A DNA stretch of 42,818 nucleotides from Rhodospirillales bacterium. GTDB lineage: Bacteria; Pseudomonadota; Alphaproteobacteria; Acetobacterales; Acetobacteraceae. The DNA lies in assembly GCA_025351925.1 (NCBI GenBank), contig JANXVC010000454.1, positions 1 to 42,818 on the forward strand, in the 5' to 3' direction. Position numbers and translations under genes: made by a program. The notes below the pieces were generated by a model. It saw only the letters and a program-made list of their open reading frames with translations. It searched no databases and had not been told where the DNA came from. Each line of letters begins with the position of its first letter. Position 1 is the stretch's first letter. Below are positions 28,883 through 36,860 of this stretch, one piece after another.

Positions 28883-29854
28883 ATGCCGAGCCTCTGCGTG
28901 TTTGGCGCCGGCGCGATAGGCGGCTTCCTCGCTGCGCGGCTGGAGGCGGCGGGCACACCGGTTTCCGTCGTGGCGCGCGGCCCGCATCTGGCGGCGATGC
29001 AGGCAGACGGACTTATTTTGGACAGCGGCGGCGAGCGCATCGTCACCCATCCTCGCGCCGTCTCCGACCCGACCGCAATCGGGCCGCAGGACTATGTCTT
29101 CCTAACCCTGAAGGCGCATTCCTTGGAACCCGCGCTGCCGCAGCTTCGTCCGCTGATCGGCCCCGACACCACCATCGTCGCCGCGGTGAACGGCATTCCC
29201 TGGTGGTACTGCCTTGGCCTCCCGGAGCCGTTCGGCGGCCGGCGCGTGCGGTCGGTGGACCCGAACGGCGCGCTGTGGGACGCGCTGCCGCCATCGCAGA
29301 CACTGGGCTGCATCATCTACCCAGCTGCCGAGATCGCCGCCCCCGGGGTGATTTCGCACACCTATGGCGACCGCTTCAGCCTCGGCGAGCCGGATGGCAG
29401 CCGTAGCAGCCGCGCCGAAACGCTGTCCCGTTTGCTCATCTCCGCCGGGCTGAAGGCGCCGGTGCGGCCGCGGCTGCGCGACGAGCTCTGGGTGAAGCTG
29501 TGGGGCAACATGGCGTTCAACCCGGTCAGCGCGCTGACCACCGCGACGCTCGACGTCATCACCGGCGAGCCTGGCCTCTGCGCCGTCGTCCGCGCCATGA
29601 TGCTGGAGGGCCAGGCGGTCGGCGAGGCGCTCGGCGTGCGGTTCGCGATCGACGTGGACAAGCGCATCCAGGGCGCCGCCGAGGTCGGCCGGCACAAGAC
29701 GAGCATGCTGCAGGATTTGGAGCTCGGCCGCCCGCTGGAAATCGAGGCGATCCTGGGCGCGGTGGTCGAGCTCGCCGGCTGGGTCGATGTGCCGATGCCG
29801 ATCTGCACGGCGGTGCTGGAGCTGACGCGAACCCGGGCGGCGATGCGCGGCTAA
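28883..29854 (+). CDS. 2-dehydropantoate 2-reductase family protein (PanE/ApbA-like)
   Basis: NADPH-dependent ketoacid reductase family, 323 residues. The glycine motif [11 protein letters not shown] (5-15) opens a Rossmann fold. [21 protein letters not shown] and the catalytic Lys region [19 protein letters not shown] (about 200-218) match PanE. The C-terminal helical domain includes [20 protein letters not shown]. Family members range from true pantoate synthesis to other ketoacids, so the substrate is open. It directly follows the acyl-CoA synthetase, and its last codon overlaps the stop of the convergent radC fragment by 4 bases. Confidence 0.88.
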   Translation: MPSLCVFGAGAIGGFLAARLEAAGTPVSVVARGPHLAAMQADGLILDSGGERIVTHPRAVSDPTAIGPQDYVFLTLKAHSLEPALPQLRPLIGPDTTIVAAVNGIPWWYCLGLPEPFGGRRVRSVDPNGALWDALPPSQTLGCIIYPAAEIAAPGVISHTYGDRFSLGEPDGSRSSRAETLSRLLISAGLKAPVRPRLRDELWVKLWGNMAFNPVSALTTATLDVITGEPGLCAVVRAMMLEGQAVGEALGVRFAIDVDKRIQGAAEVGRHKTSMLQDLELGRPLEIEAILGAVVELAGWVDVPMPICTAVLELTRTRAAMRG

Positions 29855-30201
29855 TCCAGCAGGCCGGCCTCGCGAAAGCTGAGCCAGCGTCCGTTGCCGA
29901 CGATCAGGTGATCGCGCACGGTGATCGACAGGGCGCCGGCGGCCTCCTGGATTTGCCGGGTCATCTCGATGTCGTCGCGCGACGGGGTCGGGTCGCCGCT
30001 CGGGTGGTTATGCACCAGAACTAGGGATGAGGCCGCGAGTTCGAGGGCGCGCCGCACCACCTCGCGCGGATAGACCGGCGTGTGGTTGACGGTGCCGGTG
30101 GCCTGCACCTCGTCGGCTTTCAGCATGCCGTGGTCATCAAGGAACAAGATGCGGAACTGCTCGACCCGCTCGCGGGCGAGCGCGGTGGTCAAATAGGCCA
30201 T
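29851..30201 (-). CDS. radC: RadC JAMM domain, C-terminal part of a frame-split radC
   Basis: This 116-residue frame is the JAB/MPN metalloprotease-like domain of RadC, complete with Glu31 ([20 protein letters not shown]), the [14 protein letters not shown] zinc motif (64-77) and DHLIVG. It continues, in the +1 frame, from the RadC N-terminal region of the overlapping upstream gene. Removing one base near 30210 joins them as [13 protein letters not shown]. It could be the result of a sequencing error, a real frameshift mutation, programmed frameshifting, or separate translation from ATG at 30201, which has GGAGG about 14 bases upstream. The RadC biochemical role is not established. Early claims of a DNA-repair role were not upheld. 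Confidence 0.85.
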   Translation of the reverse strand: MAYLTTALARERVEQFRILFLDDHGMLKADEVQATGTVNHTPVYPREVVRRALELAASSLVLVHNHPSGDPTPSRDDIEMTRQIQEAAGALSITVRDHLIVGNGRWLSFREAGLLD

Positions 30202-31069
30202 CAGGCGCTCGCCTGTCCTCCAGCACAGGCTGCCCGGTCACGCCGGCCCGCGCCAGCCGCACGGCGGCGGCGTGCACCAGCTTGATGGCGGCGCGGCTGT
30301 GCACGCCGAGGCCCGGCACCCGGCGCAGCTCACTCTCCGGCGCGGCCAGCACTGCGGCGAAGCTGCCAAACCGGCGCACGGCCGCGTCGGCGGTGCTGCG
30401 GCCGTCGGTCGGCAGCACGAAGTCCAGCAGCCGCGTCATCAGCTCCAGGTCCATATTGCAGGAGAGGACTGGCTGGCCGGCCGGCGCGAGCTTGGGCGCG
30501 GCTGGGACCGACTGCCTGGATGTGCGAGCCAGCGCCATCAACTCGGCCAGCGCGTCCATCTGCATGGGACCTGGCTGCAGCGGTGCAGCCATAGCCTCGC
30601 CGAAACCACGCACCGGGCGCAGCTGGCCGAATTCCTGCTCACCATACTCTGGAAGCCCGAACTCCTGCGCATTATCGAGCTTGCGCCTTTCGGCAAAAGC
30701 CTCCTCGAAGCTGTCCGGCACGGCAGTGTCCTGCGGCGCCGGCATGGCTTGCTGCGCGAGTAAGCTCTGCTCTGCGACGCCCCGCACCTGGATTTGCAGC
30801 GCCGCCCAGGCCTCTCCCGTTTGCGGAGTGCTGGTTCCGGCCGCGAACAGCCGTGCTGCGACCGACATGTCGCGTGGATGCACCTCCACGCTGATCCATC
30901 CGGCACCGGGCAGCGCACCTACCGCTGCGACCACCACGGCAACCGCCGCCTCGCGGCTCAGCCCGGACGGCAGGTCGCCGGGGTTCAGGTCGATCAGGGC
31001 GTCGAACGCCAGCGGGCGCGGGTCAGGTGCCCTACTGCTCTCGCCGCCGATCCAGCGCCGCCATCCCAT
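30137..31069 (-). CDS. RadC-like protein with long N-terminal extension, frame-split before its JAMM domain
   Basis: The first 190 or so residues (up to about [18 protein letters not shown]) match no domain I recognise. They include an acidic/Gln-rich stretch between about 115 and 150. From about residue 206 the protein becomes RadC-like, with [21 protein letters not shown] in place of the usual first helix, then a clear helix-hairpin-helix segment ([20 protein letters not shown]). It then runs QPVLED and goes out of frame, ending in about 25 unrelated residues ([14 protein letters not shown] and on). The matching JAMM domain is in the next frame (29851-30201). The ATG abuts the stop of the upstream radC (TAGATG), so the two are co-transcribed. 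Confidence 0.7.
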   Translation of the reverse strand: MGWRRWIGGESSRAPDPRPLAFDALIDLNPGDLPSGLSREAAVAVVVAAVGALPGAGWISVEVHPRDMSVAARLFAAGTSTPQTGEAWAALQIQVRGVAEQSLLAQQAMPAPQDTAVPDSFEEAFAERRKLDNAQEFGLPEYGEQEFGQLRPVRGFGEAMAAPLQPGPMQMDALAELMALARTSRQSVPAAPKLAPAGQPVLSCNMDLELMTRLLDFVLPTDGRSTADAAVRRFGSFAAVLAAPESELRRVPGLGVHSRAAIKLVHAAAVRLARAGVTGQPVLEDRRAPDGLFDHRARPRAGRAVPHLVP

Positions 31070-31765
31070 CTATCGGCCGGTTTTTCGCTGCCGCAGGCTG
31101 ACCCACTCGCCGCGGCCGATCACGATAAGGTCGTGCAGGGTGACCGAGAGCGCCGAGGCGATGCGTTCCAGACGGGCGTGCAGGTCGCGGTCCTCACCGC
31201 TGAGCATAGCCACCGCATCCGCACGGTTGTGCACCAGGATGACCGCCGTCGCGTGCTGCTCCAGCGCATGACGCAGCATCTCGCGCCCGAGCGTCGCTGC
31301 GTCCACCTCGGGCGGCCACCGATGCTCGCCCAGCAGCTGATTGCGGTTGTTCAGCAGCAATGCGCTGAAACCGGGCGGCTGCAGCGTGCGGGTCGGCACA
31401 TCCAGGTACTGCTCCAGCGCGGTCCAGTTGCCGAGCATCACCCGCTCGACCCGCTCGGCCCGCGAAAGCTGCACAGCAGCCTCGGCCACCAGCTCGAGCG
31501 CCTCAATCGCCCGCTGCTGCAGCCCGGCGTCGCGCAGCAGCTTATGCCCGGCGGTAATCGTCGCGGCGAGGCTGCCGAACCGGTTGATCAGCCGCTTCGC
31601 CTCCGGCTTGGTGTCGCGGCGAGTAATGCCGAGGAATAGCAGCATCTCGAGTATTTCGTAGTCGGCCAACGCCGTGGCACCCGCCAGCAGCCGGGCCCGC
31701 ATGCGTGACCGGTGCCCCTCGGGACCGGTGCTGCTAAATGTAGAGAGGGCGGCTGTCCGATCCAA
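31070..31765 (-). CDS. RadC homologue with a degenerate JAMM site
   Basis: Full-length RadC architecture in 231 residues. GPEGHRSRMRARLL and DYEILEMLLFLGITRRDTKPEAKRL form the N-terminal RadC segment, followed by a helix-hairpin-helix-like region and a JAB/MPN-like domain. The active-site motif is degraded: where RadC has [14 protein letters not shown], this protein reads HNRADAVAMLSGED (179-192). The first His and the final Asp stay, but the second zinc-ligand His is Arg181. It should therefore not bind zinc normally. The start is taken as TTG at 31765 because the conserved GHRSR segment lies before the first ATG. It directly precedes the second radC gene and follows hemB after 90 AT-rich bases. 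Confidence 0.83.
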   Translation of the reverse strand: MDRTAALSTFSSTGPEGHRSRMRARLLAGATALADYEILEMLLFLGITRRDTKPEAKRLINRFGSLAATITAGHKLLRDAGLQQRAIEALELVAEAAVQLSRAERVERVMLGNWTALEQYLDVPTRTLQPPGFSALLLNNRNQLLGEHRWPPEVDAATLGREMLRHALEQHATAVILVHNRADAVAMLSGEDRDLHARLERIASALSVTLHDLIVIGRGEWVSLRQRKTGR

Positions 31766-31768
31766 TTT

Positions 31769-31801
31769 GGTTTTTGCCTAGCTTTTTGCCTACGCAAAAC
31801 C
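31769..31801. repeat. AT-rich direct and inverted repeats between hemB and radC
   Basis: TTTTTGCCTA occurs at 31771-31780 and 31783-31792 (12-base period). The block is flanked by GGTTTTTGC and GCAAAACC, which can pair with one bulge. It lies directly before the radC TTG start, in a 90-base gap that is far more AT-rich than its surroundings. It could be a hemB terminator, a radC leader structure or a regulator site. Confidence 0.5.
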
Positions 31802-31855
31802 GATTAGAGCATGTGATAGTATGCAACCACAAGGCGAATTAAGGCATGATCGTTT

Positions 31856-32833
31856 TTAGAACCCCTCGCGCAGAACGTCCCGGGCAAAGTAGCTCAAAAT
31901 CAAGTCCGCCCCGGCGCGCTTGAAGGCGCCGAGCGTCTCGCGCACCACCCGCTGCTCGTCCAGCGCTCCGGCCTGTGCGGCAAACTTGATCATAGCGTAC
32001 TCGCCGCTGACCTGGTACACCGCCAGCGGCATCAAAGTCCGGGCGCGGATGCTGGCCAGGACGTCCAGATAGGCCAGGCCGGGCTTGACCATCAGCATGT
32101 CGGCGCCCTCGGCCTCATCCTCCAGGCTCTCGCGCACTGCTTCCCGGCCGTTCATCGGGTCCATTTGATAGGTCTTGCGGTCGCCCTGCAGGTCACAGCC
32201 GGAGGCGGCGCGGAATGGACCATAGAACGCGGAGGCGAACTTGGTCGAATACGCCATGATCGGCACGCTCGCGTGTCCGGCGCCGTCCAGCGCGCTGCGG
32301 ATCACGCCGATCTGCCCATCCATCATCCCGGACGGCGCGATCACGTCGGCGCCGGCATCGGCGGCGATAACGACCTGACGCGCCAGATTTTTGAGCGTTG
32401 GGTCGTTCAGCACCTGGGCTTCGCCTCCCGCGTAGCCGATCACGCCGCAATGGCCGTGGTCGGTATATTCGCAGAAGCAGTTATCGGTCATCACCACCAG
32501 TTCCGGGACGGTGGACTTCGCAGTTCGCGTCATACGCGCCAGCAGGCCGTCGGCGTCCAGCGTGTCGCTTCCGGTGCCGTCCTTGTGATGGCTGATGCCG
32601 AACAGCATGACGGCGCGTACCCCGTCGCGGGCAATGGCCTCGATCTCACGCGCCAGTTGCGCCTCGGGAATGCGAGAGACGCCGGGCATCTCGGCGATCA
32701 AGACAGAACTGTCGATGCCCTCTTCGACGAAGATCGGCAGGATCAGGTCATGTGGCGTGATTGTCGTCTCACGTACCAGGGAGCGGAGCGCATCCGAGCG
32801 GCGCAGGCGGCGTAGGCGGGTGGTGGGAAACAT
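31856..32833 (-). CDS. hemB: Delta-aminolevulinic acid dehydratase (porphobilinogen synthase)
   Basis: Joins two 5-aminolevulinate molecules to porphobilinogen, the first step shared by haem, cobalamin and bacteriochlorophyll synthesis. The 325 residues carry the Schiff-base lysines Lys198 ([14 protein letters not shown]) and Lys250 ([12 protein letters not shown]). The three-cysteine zinc site is [14 protein letters not shown] (Cys119, Cys121, Cys129). This makes it a zinc-type enzyme, unlike the magnesium-type enzymes of some other alphaproteobacteria. ATG at 32833 has GAGGTCC upstream. An in-frame GTG at 32854 is less likely. It lies behind a small membrane-protein gene, and that unit diverges from bchI. 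Confidence 0.95.
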   Translation of the reverse strand: MFPTTRLRRLRRSDALRSLVRETTITPHDLILPIFVEEGIDSSVLIAEMPGVSRIPEAQLAREIEAIARDGVRAVMLFGISHHKDGTGSDTLDADGLLARMTRTAKSTVPELVVMTDNCFCEYTDHGHCGVIGYAGGEAQVLNDPTLKNLARQVVIAADAGADVIAPSGMMDGQIGVIRSALDGAGHASVPIMAYSTKFASAFYGPFRAASGCDLQGDRKTYQMDPMNGREAVRESLEDEAEGADMLMVKPGLAYLDVLASIRARTLMPLAVYQVSGEYAMIKFAAQAGALDEQRVVRETLGAFKRAGADLILSYFARDVLREGF

Positions 32834-32865
32834 CGGACCTCGCGGTGTCTGCACCGCGGGACGGC

Positions 32866-32892
32866 CCCGGGCACCTCGGCAAAGTGCCCGGG
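32866..32892 (-). other. GC-rich stem-loop between the small membrane protein gene and hemB
   Basis: CCCGGGCAC and GTGCCCGGG form a perfect 9-base stem around a 9-base loop, about 33 bases before the hemB ATG. No T-run follows, so it resembles an attenuating or mRNA-processing hairpin more than a terminator. Confidence 0.5.
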
Positions 32893-32911
32893 CGGTAACG
32901 GTTTGGCTAGA

Positions 32912-33058
32912 TCACTCCGGGCCAGCGATGCCGCCGGGATGCTCGCCGCGCTTCTCCTGGCTGGTGCGGACGCGCTTGAGTTGCCAAAAGGCGACGCCGA
33001 TCACGATGAAAAGGGTGACAAAGGAAAGGATGACGGGCAGCGAGATCTGAAAGTCCAC
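32912..33058 (-). CDS. 48-residue single-span membrane protein upstream of hemB
   Basis: Short frame from GTG at 33058 to TGA at 32912, found by reading the gap. The product starts MDFQISLPVILSFVTLF, has one hydrophobic span (about residues 7-25), then a basic, charged tail (QLKRVRTSQEKRGEHPGG). A GGGAACC stretch lies ahead of the GTG, and a TACAAT hexamer (33106-33101 on the minus strand) could be its -10 box. The clean membrane-anchor design and the position between bchI and hemB support a real gene. I do not recognise a family. Confidence 0.5.
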   Translation of the reverse strand: MDFQISLPVILSFVTLFIVIGVAFWQLKRVRTSQEKRGEHPGGIAGPE

Positions 33059-33146
33059 GTTGAGGTTCCCTTGCTTTTTGATAAGGTTGTGGTGTGAAGC
33101 ATTGTATTGATGCAGGGTTGCACCCCGTCATGGACGTCGCGCAAGT

Positions 33147-33175
33147 TTGAGCAGCGCGGTTCGACCTGCTAGCAT
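33147..33175 (+). promoter_or_regulatory. bchI: Sigma-70-like promoter for bchI
   Basis: TTGAGC (33147-33152) and TAGCAT (33170-33175) are separated by exactly 17 bases, each matching the consensus at four of six positions. The predicted transcript would start near 33182, at the ATG of a 12-codon mini-ORF. No TGT-N12-ACA site of the PpsR/CrtJ type is present in this gap. Confidence 0.45.
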
Positions 33176-33182
33176 TGTTCCC

Positions 33183-33221
33183 ATGCAGACTTGCCCCACA
33201 CCGCGCCGGAACGCTGCCTGA
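33183..33221 (+). other. 12-codon leader ORF coupled to bchI
   Basis: ATG at 33183 reads [12 protein letters not shown], and its TGA overlaps the bchI ATG (TGATG). bchI lacks a good ribosome-binding site of its own, so the mini-ORF could deliver ribosomes by termination-reinitiation. With the predicted promoter it would be nearly leaderless. This is inference from layout only. Confidence 0.3.
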
Positions 33222-34243
33222 TGCGGGAGGCGTTTCCGTTTTCCGCCATCGTCGGCCAAGACGAGATGAAGCAGGCGCTGCTGATTGCCGCCACCGACCC
33301 GACGATCGGCGGCGTGCTGGTGTTCGGTGACCGCGGCACCGGGAAATCGACCGCCGTCCGCGCGCTGGCGAGCCTGCTGCCGGAGATGCCGGTGGTCACG
33401 GGATGCCCGTATAATTGCGCGCCGGGTGCCGAAGCCGGGCTGTGCGGAGAGTGCCAGGATCGGCCGCCCGGCACCGCGCCGCAGCACGTCGCCCCGGTGC
33501 CCGTGGTCGATATGCCGCTCGGCGCCACTGAAGATCGGGTTGTCGGCGCGCTGGACCTGGAGCGGGCACTGTCCCGCGGCGAGAAGGCGTTCGAGCCCGG
33601 CCTGCTCGCCCGCGCCAACCGCGGCTTTCTGTATATCGACGAGGTAAACCTGCTCGAGGACCACTTGGTGGACCTGCTAATCGACGTCGCGGCGTCTGGC
33701 GAGAACGTAGTGGAGCGCGAGGGCCTCAGCATCCGGCACCCGGCCCGATTCGTGCTGGTCGGCAGCGGCAACCCGGAGGAGGGCGAGTTGCGGCCGCAGC
33801 TGCTCGACCGATTCGGACTGTCGGTCGAGGTGCGCACGCCGGACGATATAACGACACGGATCGCCATCGTGCGCCGGCGGGACGCGTTCGACCGGGACCG
33901 TGCCGGTTTCGCGGCGGAGTGGCGCACTGAGGACATCCGCGTCCGCGACCGGATCGAGGCGGCGCGGCACCTGCTGCCCGCGGTCGAGGTGCCCGATGCG
34001 GTGCTGGAGGACGCGGCGCGGCTGTGCATGCGGCTCGGCACCGACGGACTGCGCGCCGAGCTGACCCTGCTCCGCGCCGCGCGGGCGCTTGCGGCGCTCA
34101 ACGGTGATGGCGAGGTTGAGCGGAGCCACCTGCTCCGGGTCGCTCCGTCCGCATTGCGGCATCGGCTGCGCCGGGATCCGCTTGACGAGGCGGGGTCCAC
34201 GACCCGGGTGGCGCGGGCGATTGAGGAGCAGTTCGGCGGATGA
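33221..34243 (+). CDS. bchI: Magnesium chelatase ATPase subunit I
   Basis: AAA+ motor subunit of magnesium chelatase, which inserts Mg into protoporphyrin IX at the first committed step of bacteriochlorophyll synthesis. It has 340 residues. [16 protein letters not shown] (5-20) opens the AAA+ fold. Walker [10 protein letters not shown] is at 36-44, Walker [15 protein letters not shown] at 135-148, followed by [19 protein letters not shown] and the C-terminal [15 protein letters not shown] four-cysteine insert (Cys62, Cys66, Cys75, Cys78) lies between Walker A and B. ATG at 33221 is chosen because the family begins just before FPF. A TTG at 33191 is also in frame. Its stop overlaps the bchD start (ATGA). 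Confidence 0.96.
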   Translation: MREAFPFSAIVGQDEMKQALLIAATDPTIGGVLVFGDRGTGKSTAVRALASLLPEMPVVTGCPYNCAPGAEAGLCGECQDRPPGTAPQHVAPVPVVDMPLGATEDRVVGALDLERALSRGEKAFEPGLLARANRGFLYIDEVNLLEDHLVDLLIDVAASGENVVEREGLSIRHPARFVLVGSGNPEEGELRPQLLDRFGLSVEVRTPDDITTRIAIVRRRDAFDRDRAGFAAEWRTEDIRVRDRIEAARHLLPAVEVPDAVLEDAARLCMRLGTDGLRAELTLLRAARALAALNGDGEVERSHLLRVAPSALRHRLRRDPLDEAGSTTRVARAIEEQFGG

Positions 34244-35976
34244 CTGGCGGCGCTGACTGGACCAACTCGCGCTGGCAAGACGCGAGCTGGGCTGCGGCGC
34301 TGTTCGCCGTCGATCCCGTGGGCACCGGCGTGACGCTGCGGGCATTGGCGGGTCCGGTGCGCGTTCGCTGGCTGGCGTTGCTGCGCGACCTGCTGCCTGA
34401 GAGCCCTGTGCGGACGATCCCGCTCAACGTCGCCGACACGCGGCTGCTGGGCGGCCTCGATCTTGCGGCGACGCTGCAGGCCGGCCGGCCCGTCGCCGAG
34501 TGCGGCGTGCTGGCCGAAGCTGATGGCGGCGTAGTGCTGCTGGCCATGGCGGAACGCCTGTCGTCCGGCACCGCTGCCCGGATCGCCGTTGTAATGGACC
34601 AAGGCGCCGTCCTCGTGGCCCAGGGACCGCCGCAGCTTCATTCGGCGCGCATCGGCGTCGTCGCGATCGACGAGGGCATGGCCGAGGACGAGCGCGCCCC
34701 CGCGGCGTTGCGCGACCGGCTGGCATTTGCCGTCGATCTCTCGGATGTTGGCGCCCGGGTTGCCGACGGCCCGCTGCCCGGCGCGGCGCAGGTCGTGGAT
34801 GCGCGGCGATTGCTGCCGCGGGTGCGCGCGGATGACGACGTGCTCGACGGGCTGTGCATGACCGCGGCGGCCCTGGGTATCGCGTCGGTACGAGCGCCGT
34901 TGCTGGCGCTGCGGGCAGCGTGTGCCGCGGCGGCTTTGGCTGGGCGCGATATGGTGCAGGATGCGGACGCGGCGCTCGCCTGCCGGCTAGTTTTGGGCCC
35001 GCGCGCGACGACGCTGCCGATCTCCGAAACGGAGCCGGCGGACGCGCCGCCGCAGCAGCAGTCGGAGCCTGCCGATACAGCGCCCGGTCACGTGGAGACG
35101 GAGGCAAAACCGGATGCGGCGCTGCAGGACATGCTGATCCAGGCGGCGAAGGCGGCGATCCCCGCTGGGCTGCTGGCGCAGCTTCAAGCCGGAAACACTC
35201 CGCGGTCCCGGACGCCGACCGCCGGGGCCGCTGGCGCGCTGCAGAATGCCGGGCGATGCGGGCGTCCCGTGGGCACCCGCCCCGGCGATCCCCGCGGCGG
35301 CGCTCGGCTCGACCTGATCGCCACGCTGCGCGCCGCCGCGCCCTGGCAACGCCTGCGTCAACGCGATCAGGCGGGGCGGCTGGAGATCCGGCGCGATGAC
35401 TTTCGGGTCGCTCGCATCAAGCAGCGTGCGGAGACCACGACTATTTTCGTCGTGGACGCCTCCGGCTCGCAGGCGTTCAACCGGCTGGCCGAGGCCAAGG
35501 GCGCTGTCGAGCTGCTGCTGGCGGATTGCTATGTGCGGCGAGACCGGGTGGCGGTGCTGGCGTTCCGCGGCACGGCGGCGCAGGTGCTGCTGCCGCCCAC
35601 ACGGTCGTTGGTGCGGGCCAAGCGCAGCCTTGCCGGATTGCCGGGTGGCGGCGGCACGCCGCTGGCCGCCGGGATCGACGCGGGGTTCGTAATGGCGGAC
35701 GGCATCCGGCGGCGGGGCGGAACGCCGACCATCGTGCTGCTGACGGATGGGCGGGCCAACGTCGCGCAGGACGGCAAGGGCGGCCGCGCCCGGGCCGACG
35801 CGGACGCCATGACCGCAGCGCGTCAGGTCCGTGCCGCGCGCCTAGCAGCGTTGCTGGTCGATACTTCGCCGCGGCCGCACCCGGCCAGCCAGCGCCTGGC
35901 GGCCGAGATGGACGCGCGTTACCTGCCGCTGCCCTATGCCGACGCGGCCGCGCTATCACGGGCGATCCGGGCATGA
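34240..35976 (+). CDS. bchD: Magnesium chelatase subunit D
   Basis: Second AAA+ subunit of magnesium chelatase, bridging the BchI ring to the BchH porphyrin-binding subunit. Of its 578 residues, the N-terminal third is an AAA+ fold without a Walker A motif, as expected for BchD. A Pro/Glu/Gln-rich acidic linker follows (about 260-290). The C-terminal integrin-like (vWA) domain has the metal-site motif VVDASGS with Asp406 and the later [10 protein letters not shown]. The [20 protein letters not shown] link segment is also typical. It overlaps bchI upstream and bchO downstream by 4 bases each. BchH is not in the window. Confidence 0.95.
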   Translation: MTGGADWTNSRWQDASWAAALFAVDPVGTGVTLRALAGPVRVRWLALLRDLLPESPVRTIPLNVADTRLLGGLDLAATLQAGRPVAECGVLAEADGGVVLLAMAERLSSGTAARIAVVMDQGAVLVAQGPPQLHSARIGVVAIDEGMAEDERAPAALRDRLAFAVDLSDVGARVADGPLPGAAQVVDARRLLPRVRADDDVLDGLCMTAAALGIASVRAPLLALRAACAAAALAGRDMVQDADAALACRLVLGPRATTLPISETEPADAPPQQQSEPADTAPGHVETEAKPDAALQDMLIQAAKAAIPAGLLAQLQAGNTPRSRTPTAGAAGALQNAGRCGRPVGTRPGDPRGGARLDLIATLRAAAPWQRLRQRDQAGRLEIRRDDFRVARIKQRAETTTIFVVDASGSQAFNRLAEAKGAVELLLADCYVRRDRVAVLAFRGTAAQVLLPPTRSLVRAKRSLAGLPGGGGTPLAAGIDAGFVMADGIRRRGGTPTIVLLTDGRANVAQDGKGGRARADADAMTAARQVRAARLAALLVDTSPRPHPASQRLAAEMDARYLPLPYADAAALSRAIRA

Positions 35977-36860
35977 GCGACCGGCGCGGCTGGCAGCGCG
36001 ACGGGCGGGACTGGCCGAACCGTGAGGCGAGCCGCTTCGTCCGCGCGGCCGGGCTGATGTGGCACGTGCAGGTCATGGGTACTGGGCCGGTGCTGCTGCT
36101 GGCGCACGGCACCGGGGCTGCGACGCACTCCTGGCGCACCCTCGCACCATTGCTCGCGCAACACTTCACGATCGTCGCGCCCGACCTGCCGGGGCATGGC
36201 TTCACCGAGGCGCCCGGCACCGCCCGGCTGTCGCTGCCGGGGATGGCCAAGTCACTGCATGGGCTGCTGCGCGCCCTCAACCTGACACCGGCGCTGGCGG
36301 TGGGTCATTCGGCAGGGGCAGCGATCCTGGCGCAGATGGCGCTTGATGGGCAGATCGCGCCGCAGGGCCTGGTCAGCCTGAACGGGGCGTTCCTGCCGTT
36401 GGAGGGCGTACCCGGCCAGATCTTCTCGCCGCTCGCCAAGCTTCTGGTGGGCCTGCCGCTATTGCCGCAGCTTTTTGCCTGGCGGGCCAAGAACGACGCG
36501 GCGGTCGGGCAGATTCTTGAGGGTACCGGGTCCCGCATCGACGCGCAGGGCATCGCGTTCTATGGCCGGATGATCCGCAATCCCGCCCATGCTGCCGCGG
36601 CCCTGGGCATGATGGCGCAGTGGGACCTGCATCCGCTGCTGCGTGACCTCGGCGGCCTGAAGGTGCCGCTGCTGCTGGTTGTCGGCGCGAACGACCGGGC
36701 GGTGCTGCCCGCGCAGGCCGCCCGGGTTGGCGAGATCGTGCCAGGCGCCGCGGTCGTCACCATGCCCGGTCTCGGACACCTCGCCCATGAGGAGCGGCCG
36801 AACGAGGCGGCAAGCCTCATTCTCGACTTTGCCCGTCAGTTGGGCGTAGTGCCGGTATGA
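35973..36860 (+). CDS. bchO: BchO, alpha/beta hydrolase of the magnesium chelatase operon
   Basis: Alpha/beta-fold hydrolase of 295 residues, always found behind bchID in purple bacteria, of unproven role near magnesium-protoporphyrin formation. The oxyanion segment AHGTGAATHSWR, the nucleophile elbow VGHSAGAA (Ser near 112), the late Asp in LLVVGANDRAVLP and the His in LGHLAHEERPNE form the usual triad. The open frame upstream of ATG 35973 is a shadow inside bchD. The start overlaps the bchD stop and the end overlaps the DUF3422 start, extending the translational chain. Confidence 0.92.
   Translation: MSDRRGWQRDGRDWPNREASRFVRAAGLMWHVQVMGTGPVLLLAHGTGAATHSWRTLAPLLAQHFTIVAPDLPGHGFTEAPGTARLSLPGMAKSLHGLLRALNLTPALAVGHSAGAAILAQMALDGQIAPQGLVSLNGAFLPLEGVPGQIFSPLAKLLVGLPLLPQLFAWRAKNDAAVGQILEGTGSRIDAQGIAFYGRMIRNPAHAAAALGMMAQWDLHPLLRDLGGLKVPLLLVVGANDRAVLPAQAARVGEIVPGAAVVTMPGLGHLAHEERPNEAASLILDFARQLGVVPV

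Noticed and set aside
32834-32854. GTG-started extension of hemB by seven codons
   Set aside because: ATG 32833 has its own GAGGT ribosome-binding site, and the family usually starts close to the [10 protein letters not shown] segment.
33059-33220. PpsR/CrtJ-type TGT-N12-ACA operator upstream of bchI
   Set aside because: TGT occurs but no ACA partner at the right distance. The plus strand of the gap holds no ACA at all.
33169-34641. 490-codon antisense frame over bchI and bchD
   Set aside because: The plus strand encodes clear Mg chelatase subunits. The antisense product is low-complexity Ser/Arg-rich.
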